64,000 nucleotides of DNA from Acidobacteriaceae bacterium (GTDB taxonomy: Bacteria > Acidobacteriota > Terriglobia > Terriglobales > Acidobacteriaceae). Location: assembly GCA_021323655.1 (NCBI GenBank), contig JAJPKO010000037.1, positions 124,001 to 188,000 of the forward strand. The letters are read 5' to 3'. Both the position numbers and the translations under genes were made by a program. Under the pieces are notes generated by a model that worked only from the letters and a program-made list of their open reading frames with translations, made no database searches and was not told the origin of the DNA. Positions 62,679 to 64,000 of the stretch are shown piece by piece; the stretch's first letter is position 1; each line of letters opens with the position of its first letter.

Positions 62679-63365
62679 TTAGACGTGAAGCAGTGATATG
62701 GTTCGTTTGCGAGCAAAAACATAAGCTCGACGGCTCTGGTGTTCTACGTCGGGATGGTATGGCTCCCGTTCGATAACTTCCTCAATGAAAAATCCCTCTG
62801 TTTCAAGGAGCTGTTTGATCTCGGAGGTCCGAAAAAAGAACCAATCCATCGCCACCGGCACCCCCCACAACTCGTCAGGACTGAGGATTTGATTGCCGAT
62901 ATGGAAAGCCAGCAGCAGCACTCCCTCGGCCTGTAAGACACGGTGCATTTCCTGAAACGCGATGGAAAGCAGATCCTTCGGGAGATTCACAATCGAGTAG
63001 AAGGCAGCGATTCCCGCCAATTGATTTGTTTCCAGATTGAGTGCCATCATATTTCCAATCTGAAAACAAATGCCCGGATTCACCTGTCGGGCGGCCGCGA
63101 TCATCTGTGGCGATAGATCCAGGCCGAAGACATCTGTTCCCAAATCGCGCAAGTAGCGCGCTACGTGGCCCGGACCACATCCAAGATCACAGACCTGGCC
63201 GCGACCGGCGGTCAGGCCGGCGAATCGCTCAAGAAGCTCGCGATCCAATGGTTTGTTCTTCAGTTCGTCCGCGAGATTCCGCGTGTATTCCTCTGCCAGA
63301 CGATCGTAATTTCCGCGGATTGAATCGATAAGCGATGTGTTCACTGGGCTGCGAGTACCTTCCAA
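62679..63365 (-). CDS. Class I SAM-dependent methyltransferase
   Basis: 228 residues. SAM-binding motif I VCDLGCGPGHVARYL, then DVFGLDLSPQMIAAARQ (acidic loop) and AGIAAFYSIVNLPKDLL, as in Methyltransf_11/25 proteins. The late segment IKQLLETEGFFIEEVIERE and DELWGVPVAMDWFFF is usual for small-molecule methylases. Co-transcribed upstream of the SDR gene. Acceptor unknown. Confidence 0.9.
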   Translation of the reverse strand: MEGTRSPVNTSLIDSIRGNYDRLAEEYTRNLADELKNKPLDRELLERFAGLTAGRGQVCDLGCGPGHVARYLRDLGTDVFGLDLSPQMIAAARQVNPGICFQIGNMMALNLETNQLAGIAAFYSIVNLPKDLLSIAFQEMHRVLQAEGVLLLAFHIGNQILSPDELWGVPVAMDWFFFRTSEIKQLLETEGFFIEEVIEREPYHPDVEHQSRRAYVFARKRTISLLHV

Positions 63366-63444
63366 CCAATATTCGCTTCTTCCAAGACTGTGGAGCAGGA
63401 CTGGGGGTTCCCTCCCCTCCCTCCCCGGAAGTTTGTTTCTTTTA

Positions 63445-63530
63445 TTTTCAATGACTTAGCGGGGGATTATCCCCCGTTATCCTATTGATTCTGCGCGACT
63501 TAAGTCCAACCTAGTGTTTTCAATAACTTA
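63445..63530. repeat. Repeat copies 2 and 3 with G-rich palindrome
   Basis: TTTTCAATGACTTA (63445-63458) and TTTTCAATAACTTA (63517-63530), each followed within a few bases by a G-run. Between them a perfect CGGGGG-ATTAT-CCCCCG palindrome lies at 63460. They fall in a 371-bp gene-free gap (63366-63736) with no other recognisable content. Confidence 0.5.
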
Positions 63531-63736
63531 CGAGGGGATCTCCGTTGTGCTGCAAAGCACGAACGCCCGCTATTCGCAGGCGTTTCATGAAGAACTTTAC
63601 TCTTAAATTCAGGATATCAAATCGGGCATAAATAACCGGTCATCGGATAAAAAATTTAAATTCTTTAATTTGTTGTTATTACGGAAAAATTGGGCGCTGA
63701 GGGGTTGACAACGATTTTGCTCCGCGGCCCTCCGTT

Positions 63737-63940
63737 TCAATAGCCTCTTTCGGAGTTTTCTTTTCCGGGACCGCCTTTGAAGTCGTTTAACTCTTTTTCC
63801 GCCAGTGCGCGCTTTTCCGCTGCCTCTTCCTTTTCCTTGTTCTGGCCGCCGTGTTCGGCAGAGTTGCGGGTCAGGTCCTCCACTGCTTTCGAGATGTTCT
63901 CTTCAAGCTGCTTTCTCTGCTCAGCGTTGTGTGGCATCAT
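63737..63940 (-). CDS. Small charged helical protein
   Basis: 67 residues, with GGGAGGATGA upstream of two possible ATGs (63940, 63937). Composition is strongly charged (EQRKQLEENISKAVEDLTRN, KEKEEAAEKRALAEKELNDF), consistent with a long helix or disordered stress-type peptide. No membrane span or motif. The ribosome site and codon use support a real gene, but no family is recognised. Confidence 0.6.
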   Translation of the reverse strand: MMPHNAEQRKQLEENISKAVEDLTRNSAEHGGQNKEKEEAAEKRALAEKELNDFKGGPGKENSERGY

Positions 63941-64000
63941 TCATCCTCCCAGACAGTAGGATGCGAGATGCATGGAGGCTCAGGCGGCCCAGGGTGGCGC

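Overview
The window looks like the chromosome of an Acidobacteriota member, most likely class Terriglobia (Acidobacteriaceae-like). The basis is the gene repertoire: several PQQ-type beta-propeller dehydrogenases, FG-GAP and ThuA proteins, Gfo/Idh/MocA oxidoreductases, a pro-kumamolisin S53 peptidase with Ig-like repeats and a membrane tail, an N-terminal zinc-finger DnaC-like ATPase, and short palindromic intergenic repeats. This is inference from content; no rRNA or phylogenetic marker was compared. No intact mobile element, prophage or CRISPR array is visible.

Layout. 1-4.1 kb: end of an esterase, a DnaC-like ATPase, an Ntn asparaginase, a small excisionase-type HTH protein and a 6-phosphofructokinase carrying the Asp104/Lys124 signature of pyrophosphate-dependent enzymes. 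4.2-8.05 kb: a 2-keto-3-deoxygluconate (KDG) catabolic unit (KDG kinase, KDPG aldolase, KduD-like dehydrogenase, IclR regulator) with two copies of a 17-bp inverted repeat GTACCG-N5-CGGTAC in its control regions. 8.05-19 kb: membrane and coiled-coil proteins, glycine oxidase, citrate synthase, DinB-like protein, cysteine desulfurase, ABC-F ATPase. 19-31.3 kb: a periplasmic oxidation island with a diheme quinoprotein, FG-GAP protein, a ThuA / Gfo-Idh-MocA / TIM-barrel isomerase operon, a tightly packed multicopper oxidase / triheme cytochrome c / PQQ dehydrogenase operon, a decayed binding-protein fragment and a secreted GH130 protein.

31.3-41.3 kb: DHH phosphoesterase, tRNA-Leu(UAA), 4-alpha-glucanotransferase, PpiD/SurA-type isomerase, Tat-exported metallophosphoesterase, S53 peptidase. 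41.4-48.4 kb: a fatty-acid beta-oxidation set matching the Bacillus fadN-fadA-fadE order, with an unknown exported protein inserted between fadN and fadA and a collapsed toxin-antitoxin module between fadA and fadE. 48.7-53.2 kb: an active/inactive M16 peptidase pair coupled to glmU. 53.2-64 kb: MetE-like protein, sigma factor, HD-GYP response regulator, pterin dehydratase, a 405-bp gap with a candidate small RNA or attenuated leader, a PCYCGC-type protein, thymidylate kinase, Lon, DUF4256, an SDR/methyltransferase pair and a small coiled protein.

How it fits together. The 5-8 kb genes would funnel uronate- or pectin/alginate-derived KDG to pyruvate and glyceraldehyde-3-phosphate. The 19-30 kb genes look like periplasmic sugar or alcohol oxidation with electrons leaving through c-type hemes, possibly to the multicopper oxidase. 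No single undescribed system is proven here. The best candidates are the oxidase-cytochrome-quinoprotein operon, the GTACCG operator pair, and the unassigned transcript-like region at 57.0-57.2 kb.
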